Source of the DNA: Capillidium heterosporum
Lineage: Eukaryota > Entomophthoromycota > Entomophthoromycetes > Entomophthorales > Capillidiaceae
Direction of reading: 5' to 3'
Length of the DNA: 64,000 nucleotides
Assembly (NCBI GenBank): GCA_016630905.1
Contig: WBMQ01000009.1
Location: 868,001 to 932,000, forward strand
A program made the translations under genes and the position numbers. Below, piece after piece: positions 47,524 to 59,029 of this stretch (position 1 is the first letter of the stretch; every line of letters begins with the position of its first letter). The notes below the pieces were generated by a model. The model saw only the letters and a list, made by a program, of their open reading frames with translations. It was not told the DNA's origin and did not search any database.

Positions 47524-48388
47524 TTAAGCTAGTAATTAAATAAGCTCTTTCTATCAATTCAATTAGAAATAAACTTTGTATTAGTCTATAAACTACACAT
47601 TAGTTTACATACAAAATAACTAGTATACTATTATACAGTTTCTTTATAACTAAGTAGTTATACAGTCTAATATTAAGCCACCATACTAACTGCACAATTA
47701 CTTTGAAAATACACAATTATTAAATGCCTTATTATGTAACTATACTAACTGTTCATTTTATAGATGACTGCACATTTAGCTGGAAAATGTGACTTTATTC
47801 CAATAGAATAAAATCACTACTAAAACTTGACAATACAAAGCTTAACGATGAAAAATGTTATGATTCTTGGCTTTTTCAGTCAATTTATGAGGATTTTGTA
47901 AAGTATCATTAAAATGTCAAACCAGGTCCCAAATAAAATAAGGATGCCTACTAGGTATATATTCAGCACGTTTAGGTTACTAACTTCGATATGGCAAGCA
48001 TGAAGAACTTAATTGGATAGACCGCGGTTTAGCTTGAGGTTACATCCAAAGTTAAGTAGGAATATTGACCAGATTATAAGAATGAGGAGTTTAATGAATT
48101 TAAATCATATAAAGAACATAGAAAAATCTTATCATTTAAGGCTGGTCTCATTTTATACAAAATGGTTATTGCTATTGTATTTTACGAAAGTTGAAGTATT
48201 TTCAGGACTACTAATAACCTTAAAGATAGCTGAGATACTTCAAAATTACTATTGATATGCGATGAACCAATTGCAGCACATATGAAAAATTGAGAAGTAT
48301 ATATCAAAACATAAGACATTAGCTATTGCAGGAAGCAGATTTAATAATACGTTACAAAGGTAGTAGAGAATTTTAAACGCTGTTACGG
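47524..48388. other. Intergenic, right flank of the long-TIR element
   Basis: The first 250 nt are rich in TAACT/TAATT repeats that resemble the TIR motifs, so the element or an older copy may extend here. The remainder is unremarkable. Confidence 0.45.
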
Positions 48389-49480
48389 TTACAAGTTGAG
48401 TTGACCCATGAGCTGTGGTGGATATCGATCACCTTTAACTTCACATTCCTTAACTAAAGTGCGGAGCTGCTGATTTTCTTCCTCCGTGATATGAATGTTG
48501 GCTGAAGCGATGTTTTCCTCCAAGTAATGAAGTCGCTTGGTACCAGGAATGGGGATGAAGTCATCGCCCTAGACTTTATAAGTAAATTATATTTGATGAA
48601 AATTACCTGAGAAAGTACCCAGCTGATGCAGAGCTGAGAAGCTTTGACATTTTTGGATCTAGCCAGCTCGTTCAACTTCTCAACCAATTTCAAGTTGTGA
48701 TCCAAGTTCTCCCCAGCCATTTTGGGTTGCATGAACGTACGCGAGTCGCTGGATGGTAATTTACTTATCTCTACTTTTCCAGTTAGGAACCCACGACCCA
48801 GTGGGGAGTATGCGACAACCGCAACCCCAAGTTCACGGCAGGCATCAAGTAAACCATTAGTCTCAATGAAAGTCTCCCAAGGACTAAATTCCACTTGAAC
48901 TGCAGCAATAGGGTGAACTTTATAGGCACGTCTTAGAGTTTCGGCACTGCATTCGGACAATCCAAGGTACCTCACCTTTCCTTGCTGGACAAGTTCGGCC
49001 ATTGCACCAACAGTCTCTTCGATGGGAGTTTTAGGGTCAACACGGTGCTGGTAGTACAAGTCGATGGTTTCTATACCTAGACGATCTAGACTATCCTGAC
49101 ATGCTTTGAGGACGTAACTTCGGTTCCCACAGGCCGAAAGCTCCTTAGTTTCGGGGTCAAAGGTCAACGAAAATTTGGTGCATAGAAAGATTTCATCCCT
49201 CCGCTCCTTCAAAACTTTGGAGAGTAAGGTTTCATTGGCACCAAACCCATATATATCCTGCATATATTTAGCGGTTTAATTGAGTTTAAATACTTACAGC
49301 AGTATCCCAAAAGGTACATCCCAGATCCAGAGCTCGGTTCAAAACGTTGATACTCTCTTCATCGTTGCTTGATCCATAGGAACCACTCATACCCATGCAT
49401 CCTAATCCAACACAGGAGACTTGAGGGCCATTCTTGCCTAACTGGCGAGTTTTTAGAGTACTTTGTTTAGTAGGTGACAT
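48389..49480 (-). CDS. Aldo-keto reductase, YakC-like, copy E (337 aa, intact)
   Basis: Exons 49298-49480, 48607-49257 and 48389-48568, with introns of 40 and 38 nt in the same places as copies A and D. The complete tetrad is present: Asp59 and Tyr64 (DTADIY), Lys89 (CTKF) and His132 (YYQH). The central part ([20 protein letters not shown] and on through [11 protein letters not shown]) is closer to copy A than to neighbour D. The last 360 bp, including the whole second intron, are almost identical to D, so the gene is a mosaic. The upstream 24-nt element is shared with D. NADPH-dependent reductase by family; substrate unknown. Confidence 0.94.
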
Positions 49481-49552
49481 TATAGATTGATATTTGCTCT
49501 AGCTATTTTTTACTCTGTCGATTTATATATTATAAATACTATCTGTGATGAC

Positions 49553-49576
49553 GTAAACTCAGCTCACAAGCCCACT
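49553..49576 (-). promoter_or_regulatory. Conserved upstream element of AKR copy E
   Basis: Partner of the block at 41251-41274; 73 nt from the ATG, with a TATATATTATAAA run between the two. Confidence 0.55.
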
Positions 49577-50715
49577 GTAATACCTTTAGAACCGAATTAC
49601 TCCCTTCTAACATGAATTTGATCTGATTTTTAGACATTGAGTTCAATTCAGATGGATATTAGTTTTGACCGATTACATTTAACTAATAGCACTACGTTCA
49701 GATAAGTTGGATAAATTTTCACAATCAAACTTGTAAAATCCTATCTATATATTTGGAACAAGACAGTTGTTCGGATCGGAGTAAGGCTGATATTTGTTAA
49801 TTGTCGACCTAGTACCGCTATTGTATGCCTGTATAAACGCTCAATAATACAACGGTAGTTTATTGGAGTATACATAGTTTAACTATTAACCGATGTTTAA
49901 CTGTATTTGACTTTAGATACGTTCAGGTGTGATAAAAAATCCTAAACTGCAACCGAAATCGGACTTTTGTATAAAGGAAGCCTATTTCTAATCCAGGTAG
50001 CCCCAAAACTAAAAAATAATTTTAAAATCTATACTTGTTATACTGGAAAGGGTGGGGATAACTTTTGCCCCTTCTGCATTCCCTTTACTTTTGATCCAAC
50101 CTGAAAAAGACTGCCTAAAGGCATATCGACAGTCACCTATTTTTGAACTATGTTCAGTTGGATTTGATGAAATTAGAAACTACTATTTTGGTCAGATCTT
50201 TTGTTATAAACCTTTAATAAAACTTGTGAAAGATTCTGATCAGAGTAGTACTTGGAAACATGGTATAAGTACATATTTCTAAGGATGTAAGATAAAGCTA
50301 ATGCTCCTACAAGCACTTTAGTCCTAAGTTGACTAGCCTATAGCATACAACAATGTATATACATCTCCAAAACAAATATATTGAGTTTGACTTCAATTAT
50401 ATTAAAAAGATCTATCAAATAGAATCATTATCCGAAGATCAAAAACAGGCTCATACGAAAAAGTGGATGGAAAAACTATTGATGTAAATACTGAATTTGA
50501 AAAGGCAATCAAAATGTACTTTACGATTACTCAAAGGTAAATACACATAGACTTACAGAGATATCAAAACTATACTTTAAAAAACAACCTAAACACTTAT
50601 TTTAATTTATTCTCGAATAGAACAACCTAACCAGACGAATGCAAAGCTCCAAATCCTTTATACTCTAAAAGAAATCGAATAGCAACGTCACTAAACTTAA
50701 GGTGGATGATAAGCT
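49577..50715. other. Intergenic, no gene seen
   Basis: Between AKR copy E (transcribed leftward) and the 3' end of FIP1. A 76-codon plus-strand frame at 50052 has no features. Confidence 0.5.
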
Positions 50716-52901
50716 TTAGTTACGACGTTTGTTGGCCGGTTGGTCCTTGAAGTTTCGGTTTATCTTACGTTTCCTAGAATATACAATTAGAATATGAATA
50801 AAGTAGCCAAATACCCGTCGTCGTTACCCCCTCTACCACGATCCATCTAGTTATAAGTTAGTACAAATTAACTCAAGAACCCTACATCGATGATTCGAAC
50901 GCGATCCTTATCCTTGGATTTTTCCCGCTCCCAATCTCGTTCCTTGTCCTTCTTGGGTCCTCGGTCGAATTCACGACTGGAACCTGTTAAAAGTTTTAGC
51001 AGAAGTGCTTACAGCGCACCTAAAACTTACCACGATCGTTGGAGTTGGTAGGTTGTGAAGTGATCTGGAACTTGGGTTTGGCAGCGTAGGAGCTGGCCGG
51101 TTCGTGGGTTTTACTATCCTTCCCTTGGTACCTATTTTCAAGCGCTGAAAACGAAAGTTAGTAAAAATTAAGCTAAGCAATCCACCTCGTCTTCGGTAAT
51201 CCTTGTCTTTGTCCTTCTCGCGCTCCTTTTCCCTTTCCTTGTCCTTTTCACGCTCTCGTTCCTTACCTTTTTCACTGTGCCTCGAACTTCGGACTGATGC
51301 GGGCGAGTTCGATCGGGATCTGGAGCTCCTCCTAGAGGAATGAGACTTACGGTCTAATTGTATGTGAATTCTTAGCCATCATCATGAGACTTCAATAATT
51401 ACCTCGAGAAGATAGTTTATCTTCATTTCGTGATCTAGAGTCAGACCGATCCGTTAAATCCGCCCGCTTGAATTCGGGCTCTATATAAAGCATAAGTGGG
51501 GTTAATCCTCAAGTCAATCTAAAAGGTATTTACCATTTCGAGTGTTACGGCTGCTGCCCTGAGCTTTGTTGAAACTAAATTAAATCAAAAGCGTCAACTA
51601 AATTTTTTTAAAACTGTTACCTGGATTCATTATCACGGCCAGTACCCCTTCCAATCTTATTGTCCTTGCCACGATCGGAGGAGGTGCTCGGTTTCCCTTT
51701 GGGGCCAAATTCGCGGAGCTCCTGCTGTCGCTTTTTATACTCTAGCCAGTTTGTTTCGTCGAATCCATAGTTGAAATAGTCAGTTTGGTCAGCACCCGGT
51801 TTGCGCCAAGGTTTTTCGTCCAGGCTTTCGGGATCCAAATCGAGCAACAACTGGCCTTGGTACATTGGATCAGAATCCATGTCTATTCCGGCTAAATTGG
51901 CCTGAAGGCTGATCTCAGCTGGGCGCAAAGTCTGCTGGTCCAATTTCCGCATCGCTGCACTGGCGCTGTGCTTGTCGAGAAATATGTCAATGGAATCTTC
52001 GGAGCTTACAATAGAGCCAAGGTCCGATATCAGGCTGTCTGGGGATCCCGGCACAGCTTCATTTTGAGCGGTATCCGTGGCGATGTTGACAGAAACTGCT
52101 GTGCCTACAACTTCACTAATTTCGTGGTTGGTGGACTTTGAGTTGGTAGGTATCTGATCCGTTGATTTTGTGTCAGAAATTTCATGAGAACCTATATCCA
52201 TAGGCTCTGAAAATTTAGGTGGTTGTTCGATTTTGATAGTTTCATTGACTTCCTGTGATTGCTTTATATTTCTAGAATAAATTAGCTCCTAGTCATTCAA
52301 TGTCTTACTGTTCATCAAATATCTGAGACTCGGGATGGTGTTGAAAGCTTACTTCATTCCTTTTTTCAATAAATTCTTGCGGCTGTTCTATTTTCATGGG
52401 TTCATCGATTCCTTGTGGCGGTTCAATATCCACGTGTTCGCTCTTTTGCTGATGCTCAATAACTATGCTCTCGGGTATTTCATGCTGTTCAACTATACCT
52501 TTATTTTGAGCTGATACGTAAGGATTATCTTCAGAAGGGGATGAACCAAAGTCAACTTCGTCATCTTGCTCGTTGTAGATATTGCTGTTGGTAACCATTG
52601 GTATCATGCGCTCCAATTCTTCATTGGAGATATTTTGTTTCTCGAAGTTTAAACCCACAACCCCTACATCGTCGATATCAGGAAGTATGCTAGTTGTTTC
52701 CAATTCTGGAACTTGATTGCTGGCTGGTAATGAAGCTACATAATCTGTACCGTATAATTGGCTGTCATCGTCACCTTCAATGTTGATATCAAATTCCGTT
52801 ACTTTTTCGGATGTGGATTGTTTAGTACTCAGTTCTACCTCTTCTCCAGTGTTGGTATTCTCCAAACTACTGTCTCCATACAGGTCAAAGTCTTCATCCA
52901 T
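50716..52901 (-). CDS. FIP1: Fip1-like pre-mRNA 3'-end processing factor
   Basis: Subunit of the cleavage and polyadenylation machinery that tethers poly(A) polymerase. The first exon (52309-52901) encodes a very acidic, disordered N-terminus (MDEDFDLYGDSSLEN; later Glu/Gln-Pro repeats such as IEPPQGIDEPMKIEQPQE). After a 37-nt intron (52272-52308), exon 2 contains the diagnostic Fip1 motif KPWRKPGADQTDYFNYGFDE followed by TNWLEYKKRQQELRE. Six or seven further small exons down to the TAA at 50716 encode an Arg/Ser/Glu/Asp-rich tail (SSRRSSRSRSNSPAS on the spliced frame, then KEREREKDKERE). That tail resembles the RD/RE-rich end of animal Fip1 and is absent in budding yeast. Exon borders in the tail are my reading of GT-AG pairs and may be off by small amounts. 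Confidence 0.88.
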
Positions 52902-54447
52902 ATCTGCTATAGCTTACGTCGAACTTAAAAATTAGGCCTGTCTTTAACCAAGCAAACTAAAAGTTGTGATTTCTTGAGTTTAGTTGATGCTGGTTGGTTG
53001 TTGTACTTCAAACCTAAGACCCATGTAAGCAATTTGAAATGACGCAATTTTATCATGTCAAAATATATTTTCTTTGATATATCTTCTGTATCCTTTCTTT
53101 AGATAGCAGAATTACTATATCAAATAGGTCTAGCTAATGTCGAATTCCTCCGAACTTTACTCCAGAATAATAAACCATTCATATATACATGCATTTTTCT
53201 ATTCAAGTCACTTTAACTTTGCCTAGAGACAAAGTTAAACTACTGATCTAATTTTTATCTCGAATGGATGAAAAGACAGAGAAACAGTATAGTGAAAGTT
53301 TAGTAAGGATACCTCCAAAATATATGTAATTTATAGGTTTGTATGTACTGTTGCTATTCTTTAGTTCCAAGAAATCATTCCAAAAATTTCATTTAGATCT
53401 ACAATAGATTTCTTTTTATAGATAAAGTATTTGAAGTTGATAAGTATATTTACAATCCAGACCAATTTTAGATTACAGTTTTTAATAATTCTTTGTATGT
53501 AGCTGAATAGGCCTATATTATTTTGTGGTTTATAAATACGTAGATTACTGTAGGTATCAATTGGATACCAATAGTCACACCCAACCCAAGGCTAAGTTTT
53601 ATGAGCTTGATTATGATAACCTAGCAATACCTTTAATCGCTAGTTTTATAATATTCAATACACTTCCTTCTTTATAATCAAATGCTGACGCAAACTACTT
53701 TTAGTGCATCTTTACTTTAGTCTACTTGGATATGGTATATTTACTTTGGCATTTGTCAGCTACTTGAAGCTAGTCAATCATTCTGGTATTAATATTTTTG
53801 AAATTTGAGACTATTAGCGGATTGATTGAGGATATGTTTTTAGAATTTATAAATTCAACGATATGTAACTAAAAACTATCCTTTGATATGATGCTAAATT
53901 TTATATATGGATTTATATAATTAAATTTGTTTAGAAACTATACATTAGAAAGGCCGATAACATAAGTGTAGAACTCTCAATATCTCGACTATAAGCCTTC
54001 TGAGTAATTGTAAAGGTACTTCTTTGAAGGCTTGCATCTCATCAGTTTTATTGAAAAGCACTGTTTTAAAGATGAAGAATAAATACAAACATAGTATATG
54101 CCTGTTGATTAGATATCTTAATTAAGTAATATAAAATAGCCTATATATCGTATCTATTTTAAATAGAATATATTAACAGACAGTTTAAGAAAATAAAGTA
54201 AAACTATACCGTGTTAAAAACTTGCCTTTAGAAAGTAAAATTCTTCTTCGAAGCCCAAACTTTAATTCGAACCAAACGAAAGATGGAAAAAGAGTTGCGC
54301 CATGAGCTCTATGGAGATAATTTAAATACATATCCGGGTAAACGTTAGAAAAGGTAGATGGTTGAAACCTAAAGTCGGAAGGTGAAAACAAGCTGCTGCA
54401 TCAAACACATATGTAAGGTACAACATATATTTACCGCAACACCTTGT
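52902..54447. other. Intergenic, no gene supported
   Basis: Between the FIP1 start and the NSA2 stop. A 68-codon minus-strand frame at 54185-54391 lacks features. The stretch just right of 52901 is the FIP1 promoter. Confidence 0.5.
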
Positions 54448-55371
54448 TTAAACTAGGAGTACTGCGTTGACACAACCGTCGTTCTCAGGGTTGTTGGTAA
54501 TCTGAGCGAACTTACCCCAGACCACTTTGCCACCGGTAGTAACTAAACCGAGCTCCGACACATTGACTTCAACTACCGTACCTTTTGTCAATACACCCAA
54601 CTGGGTGTATAAAGGACTTTGCGGATTCTTCTTGACACCAATGATGGGTAGGTGGAAGGTGGCGCCAAGTTCAGGATGAGTGACGTGAGCTTTCTTGTAA
54701 CGTAGGGCCATAGGACGAATGAAACGTTCGTACTTTGGTGGTTTACGGGTGAACCCATCGCCGACGAAAGTAGCTTTGGTGACCATACGTTTCCACTGCT
54801 TATCTGTGAAAGTCAATTAGTTAGAAATGAAACATCAGCATAACTATGTACCTCTCTTTTTACCGGTCTTGAGCACTTTAAACATTTCATCTTCAGCGAT
54901 ACCACGCACCTTGGGTAGAGGTACATTCCATTTACCCGCCTTCTCCTTACGCTTCTGCTTGACCATGTTGGAGAGGACTTTGGCTCGCTTCTCACCCTCA
55001 CGATCCAAGAGGTAAGCTGGAACGGCACCTTCAGGTACAGCATCACCGCTCTTCTGCTTAGCATCTTTCTCCTCGTGCTGCTTGATAGTCTTCTTCATCT
55101 GAATCTTCTCGGCATGTCGTTTCTTGTTGTAAAGCTTAGCTTTTAAACCGTGTACCTTCTGAGCATAGATGGAGTTTTTGTGCACCATACGAGCTTCACG
55201 CTTACGCCTATTACAGTTAATTATAGTTCGTAATTCAAAATTCTTTACTTGCGCTCTTCGTGGTCGAAACGACGTCCATGTCGCTTTATACTCTCATCAA
55301 TGTAATCGTTTTGGGGCTAAATTTGGATGTTTGTGTTAACGACAGATGTTTAAATAAGTATAATTTACCAT
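54448..55371 (-). CDS. NSA2: Ribosome biogenesis protein Nsa2 (TINP1), 260 aa
   Basis: Pre-60S assembly factor acting in the nucleolus, related to ribosomal protein eS8. Four exons: 55369-55371, 55249-55316, 54852-55207 and 54448-54803. Spliced, it opens [19 protein letters not shown] and carries the highly conserved [20 protein letters not shown], the basic helices, [45 protein letters not shown] and the end [15 protein letters not shown]. Length equals yeast Nsa2 (261 aa). The first coding exon is only the start codon ATG, split from the rest by a 52-nt intron; without that splice the conserved MPQND start is lost. Confidence 0.96.
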
Positions 55372-56451
55372 ATTAGACTAGCTCTTCTGTATACTAGTTT
55401 GAAAAAGTTTATTTAGATTTGACCAAGTTCAAGTCAAAACTTTTTAAGAGGGAGTTTGCACTAATTTTGGCCTAAAAGTTTTCTCGAGTTTAATTCCTCC
55501 TCTTACTTCCAACTAAAATCAAATTGGTTAAAGTTCCAATCAAAATGTGTTATTTGCTGACATAAGCGATACTATTTGTAATGGAGCTTTTGAAAACTTC
55601 GTTTCTGATTGGTCTTCATTGATCGATTTGCATTTCCGATCTTTGGAAGTAAAATGTTCGACTATTCTTACATATTCGAAGATTAGATGATAGGACTAAA
55701 GGAAAGTAGCCAGACAAAATAGTATCATAGACATCAACAATCAGAAAACCTCTATTGAATTTAGCTGTAAATTAGAGATAATCGCAATATTTGAGTGATA
55801 CAATAGCTTTTGCTTACAAAATGAACTACTCATTAAAGATTTCAAAGTACAATTTGGATGTTTTTTCATAGTATATATTTAGAATTTCTTTGCTATATAT
55901 GGCAGTTCTATTATAGCAATTCTATAAGCCAATACACTACACAATACTAGTTTGTTAAAAACCAGATAATATATGATATATCTAAATAGCGATAATTATC
56001 AAAAGTCGATATTGGCCTTGCTAGCTAATAGTATTCGGCACGATCCCTCATTAATATATTTATCAAAAGCTTTATTTGAAATACATATACTAATCTTTAA
56101 GCGCTGATAGTCAAAATATAAACCTCTATATATTGCTCGGTAGCTTATAATTCTTTGAATAGTTAAAGGATATGTATATTTATATACTAATATCTTACAA
56201 TCTATTGTATATCATACTAAGTATTATAATGTCAAATAAAGTATCTATTGTAGAAACGCTGAAATATATATTTTGCTGTAAACATTAATGCTGCTATCGA
56301 TTAATATTAAGACTATCTGGGTTCTAAAATGCTATATACAAATTGGACAAGCTATACTATATAAAGCTTTGAAACTATATGCTATGAAATTAATTTAGTA
56401 TAAAAGAATATGCTTATATTTTCAAGTTATTTATTTACATGTATATGAAAA
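55372..56451. other. Intergenic, no gene seen
   Basis: Starts with the NSA2 promoter. Later there are AT-rich runs with many TATA-like strings and no supported frame. Confidence 0.5.
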
Positions 56452-56712
56452 CTAGGCGTAATTGCAAATGGGATGGTTTTGACCAATCTGCTGGCATCGA
56501 GTACCGGGACCACAAGCACGCTGGACATAACGACCCTGGGCACAGGTCCAGAAGCCGCCCGAGGCGTAGTCACAGAACATGGTACCTTCGGTACAGCCCA
56601 AGTTGGGGTTATAGTTGCGGACCTGATTGTGACCCATCAAGCTTCGGAGGGGATGCAGGACGTTGAAAGAAGCGACGGTGGCAATCAACAGGGCAGAGAT
56701 GGTGAACTTCAT
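56452..56712 (-). CDS. Small secreted six-cysteine protein, CBM19-like (86 aa), copy 1
   Basis: Signal peptide MKFTISALLIATVASF, a short pro-like segment, then a compact domain with Cys at 40, 47, 57, 67, 73 and 83: CTEGTMFCDYASGGFWTC, then AQGRYVQRACGPGTRC and ending NHPICNYA. The spacing and the aromatic GGFWTCAQGRYV stretch fit fungal CBM19-type chitin-binding modules, which keep three disulfides. The product is just the module, without a catalytic domain. It could shield or bind chitin, or act as a secreted effector; this is inference from the family. The coding stretch is far richer in GC than its surroundings. It is divergent from copy 2 at 57742. Confidence 0.85.
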   Translation of the reverse strand: MKFTISALLIATVASFNVLHPLRSLMGHNQVRNYNPNLGCTEGTMFCDYASGGFWTCAQGRYVQRACGPGTRCQQIGQNHPICNYA

Positions 56713-56760
56713 TTTGATTTTGTGTTTTGTGTGTAGTTGAGTTCAAGTACATCAAGCACT

Positions 56761-56768
56761 CTTTTATA
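56761..56768 (-). promoter_or_regulatory. TATA box of CBM19-like copy 1
   Basis: The minus strand reads TATAAAAG, 49 nt before the ATG. Confidence 0.6.
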
Positions 56769-57683
56769 CCTGCATCCACTTCAATTTGTTCTAAGACGGA
56801 GTTCTGTGTCTAACAATAATTTAAGCTATGGACTAAATATGAGTAGTTTACTACTGCCAACTCCTTTTCATTCCATACTTTTGCACCTTGAGCGGAATTA
56901 TTGATGGTGAATTTATATCTAGAATATATCAGCTGTCCAATTTTTTAAGTTGGACTTCAACACGGAATTGTTTCAAGTCTCTAGCTACATTACTTTGAAC
57001 AGATTTTGGATATTTTCCTTTTTTTAGCCAGGTCCAGATCGTCTACTGTTGGTTCTACCCCCTAAATGGACCCTTCATAAACTCGATATTGGAATGTCGA
57101 AAATTCATCCGATAAATGAAATAGGATATCAAAGAATTTAAATTCACCTTTTACGTTAAAGCATTTAAAAGGGAATACATATATATGAGCAATGTCAAAT
57201 ATGTACTCACATATATTTGGCAGCAAGACCTATTAAATGTGTCTTATGTATAAATATACATCTATAATACTATACTAATGCACCGCTTTAATTGCTATTA
57301 AATGTCTCAAATGTTATTTTTAAAATACTTTAGTATATATAGCTTAATTACAATATATTAGTGGTAAAATAGCTTATCTAGAGCATTTGTAGCACCCTTA
57401 GCTGTAAAGAAATTGGCCATTCGTAATACATTTATACTTTGTAAAATAAACCTTACCTAACATTAGGCAAAACCTTGACAGCAGTTCTATTTATAGAACT
57501 ATATACTATCTATAATTTTAGCAAAATTTAAATATATATTTATTCAATGTACATGCAATATTAAATAGATTCCCAATTAATTTCACCTCTACACAACAAA
57601 CGAAACATCCATCTCTAATAATAGAATAAATATAGCTATACCTTGACACGGAGTTAAGTAGTGAACACTAAGTTAATTTGCAT
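56769..57683. other. Spacer between the divergent CBM19-like genes
   Basis: About 0.9 kb, AT-rich, with no supported frame. It should hold the upstream control sites of both genes, but I find no long shared motif. Confidence 0.5.
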
Positions 57684-57691
57684 TATATAAA
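57684..57691 (+). promoter_or_regulatory. TATA box of CBM19-like copy 2
   Basis: TATATAAA 51 nt before the ATG at 57742, mirroring the arrangement of copy 1. Confidence 0.6.
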
Positions 57692-57741
57692 GAGCTGATG
57701 CAGCATAAAACTTATACATATTGAAAAGCAAACCAACTATA

Positions 57742-58020
57742 ATGAAATTCAACACCTGCACCATCCTCTTAATCACCTCGGTTACCTCCTTGAACTTTGA
57801 GAGCTCCATTAAAGGTGCTTTGGAAGCTGCAAAGCGTCACTACTTGACTGACAACGGGATCCGTAACTGGGGAAGCTGTACCGAAGGCACTATGTTCTGT
57901 GACTACGCCTCAGGTGGGTTCTGGACCTGTGCTCAGGGTCGGTACGTTCAGCGTCAGTGTGGTCCAGGCACTAGATGCCAGATGATCGGTCAAAACCACC
58001 CCATCTGCAACTATGCTTAG
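57742..58020 (+). CDS. Small secreted six-cysteine protein, CBM19-like (92 aa), copy 2
   Basis: Signal peptide MKFNTCTILLITSVTSLNF, then a 25-residue segment unlike copy 1, then the same six-cysteine module (CTEGTMFCDYASGGFWTC onward). Over the last 47 residues it differs from copy 1 at only two positions, while the codons differ at many third positions. That points to strong purifying selection on the mature domain and free drift in the leader. The start is the ATG at 57742, placed directly before the hydrophobic stretch. AATAAA follows 24 nt after the stop. Probably a chitin-binding or otherwise wall-associated secreted protein, by family resemblance only. Confidence 0.87.
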   Translation: MKFNTCTILLITSVTSLNFESSIKGALEAAKRHYLTDNGIRNWGSCTEGTMFCDYASGGFWTCAQGRYVQRQCGPGTRCQMIGQNHPICNYA

Positions 58021-58771
58021 CTCTCCATTTTGCACTATTTGTAAATAAATGTACCAATGTCTCACTGCAATTTTATAGCTTTAACTAATTTTTAACATAT
58101 TTTAGATATAGATTTAAGAGTACTTTTAGCATCATTACTGATCGCATATATATTAAGTTTTTAACAGATATACTAAGAAAAGTTCAATTTATAGCTTTCT
58201 AAAATCGATATGAGTAGCCAGTAGGCCATAGTAGTATCCTATACCTTCCCTTGCTAAACGCTTACAATGATTTATTTGAGGTTTCGTATACGTATTTAAA
58301 TGAGTTTCTGATCTTTACTACAAATTGTTAGCTTGAGATGCACCAAGTGTACGTATATTTCAGAGTACTTTTAGATAAGTTTGCTATGTAAAAATAATAT
58401 AATGTTAGGATATTACTATATATGCTGTAAGGAAATTTTTCTAAAGCAACTGTAGTTTTGCTTAATATGCAGAATTACTATTATATCCCAGACTCAAACT
58501 ATCGTTTCAACATCTAATTTATCGGTGTTAGAAATTCCCTTTTCTATTAGCAGAAATTGAACATCTAACTTCGTATTAATTATCCCAGATCAACCTCTGT
58601 ATTACTTAAAGTCATTAATGCTTGTCCAGAAGAACAATATGGACATTGGTACTGGAGGTTGGGTAGAACGCTAACCACTAGTATCAAGAGTACCTACTAC
58701 TGAAAACGAGTAGTCTATATAAGGTACATGGGGAACTTAGTAGTAAGCCAAGTAATTATTAAATAAATGCT
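58021..58771. other. Intergenic, no gene seen
   Basis: AT-rich 3'-3' spacer. The AATAAATG string at 58044 is the likely 3'-end signal of CBM19-like copy 2. Confidence 0.5.
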
Positions 58772-59014
58772 TTAAATCATTTGATATTTCCTTCTGCTAT
58801 CAGCATAGTATAGACTGTAGGGAAGTCTCTCTAGGGATGCTGGGCTAGACTTAAGGTAAGCCAACGTAGTGGTGATCACACCAATAAAACTAAAGAAACT
58901 CAACGCCATTGCTTTAACGGCTGATACTTTAGTGGCAATCTGAACCCAAAGTCGGCTCATGAAGACAAACGAGGCCACAGTCGTGATGAGGCCAAGGAGG
59001 GCGATAATATCCAT
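58772..59014 (-). CDS. Small membrane protein, two helices, 80 aa
   Basis: Starts MDIIALLGLITTVASFVFMS, a first membrane helix, followed by a basic loop, a second helix (AMALSFFSFIGVITTTLAYL) and a 24-residue polar tail ending in YYADSRRKYQMI. GC content is above the flanks and the frame runs cleanly from ATG to stop, so it looks real. I do not recognise the family with confidence. The spacing of helix, loop and helix resembles one PQ-loop/SWEET-type hairpin, but the PQ pair is absent. It may also be one exon of a longer gene, although no obvious splice site follows. Confidence 0.6.
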   Translation of the reverse strand: MDIIALLGLITTVASFVFMSRLWVQIATKVSAVKAMALSFFSFIGVITTTLAYLKSSPASLERLPYSLYYADSRRKYQMI

Positions 59015-59029
59015 CGGGTTCTAGTACTT

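Noticed and set aside
44104-47800. CRISPR-like or centromeric repeat array in the TAATTAC-rich stretch
   Set aside because: The repeats are mirror images on both sides of one transposase gene and are explained as long TIRs; spacing is irregular and there are no unique spacers.
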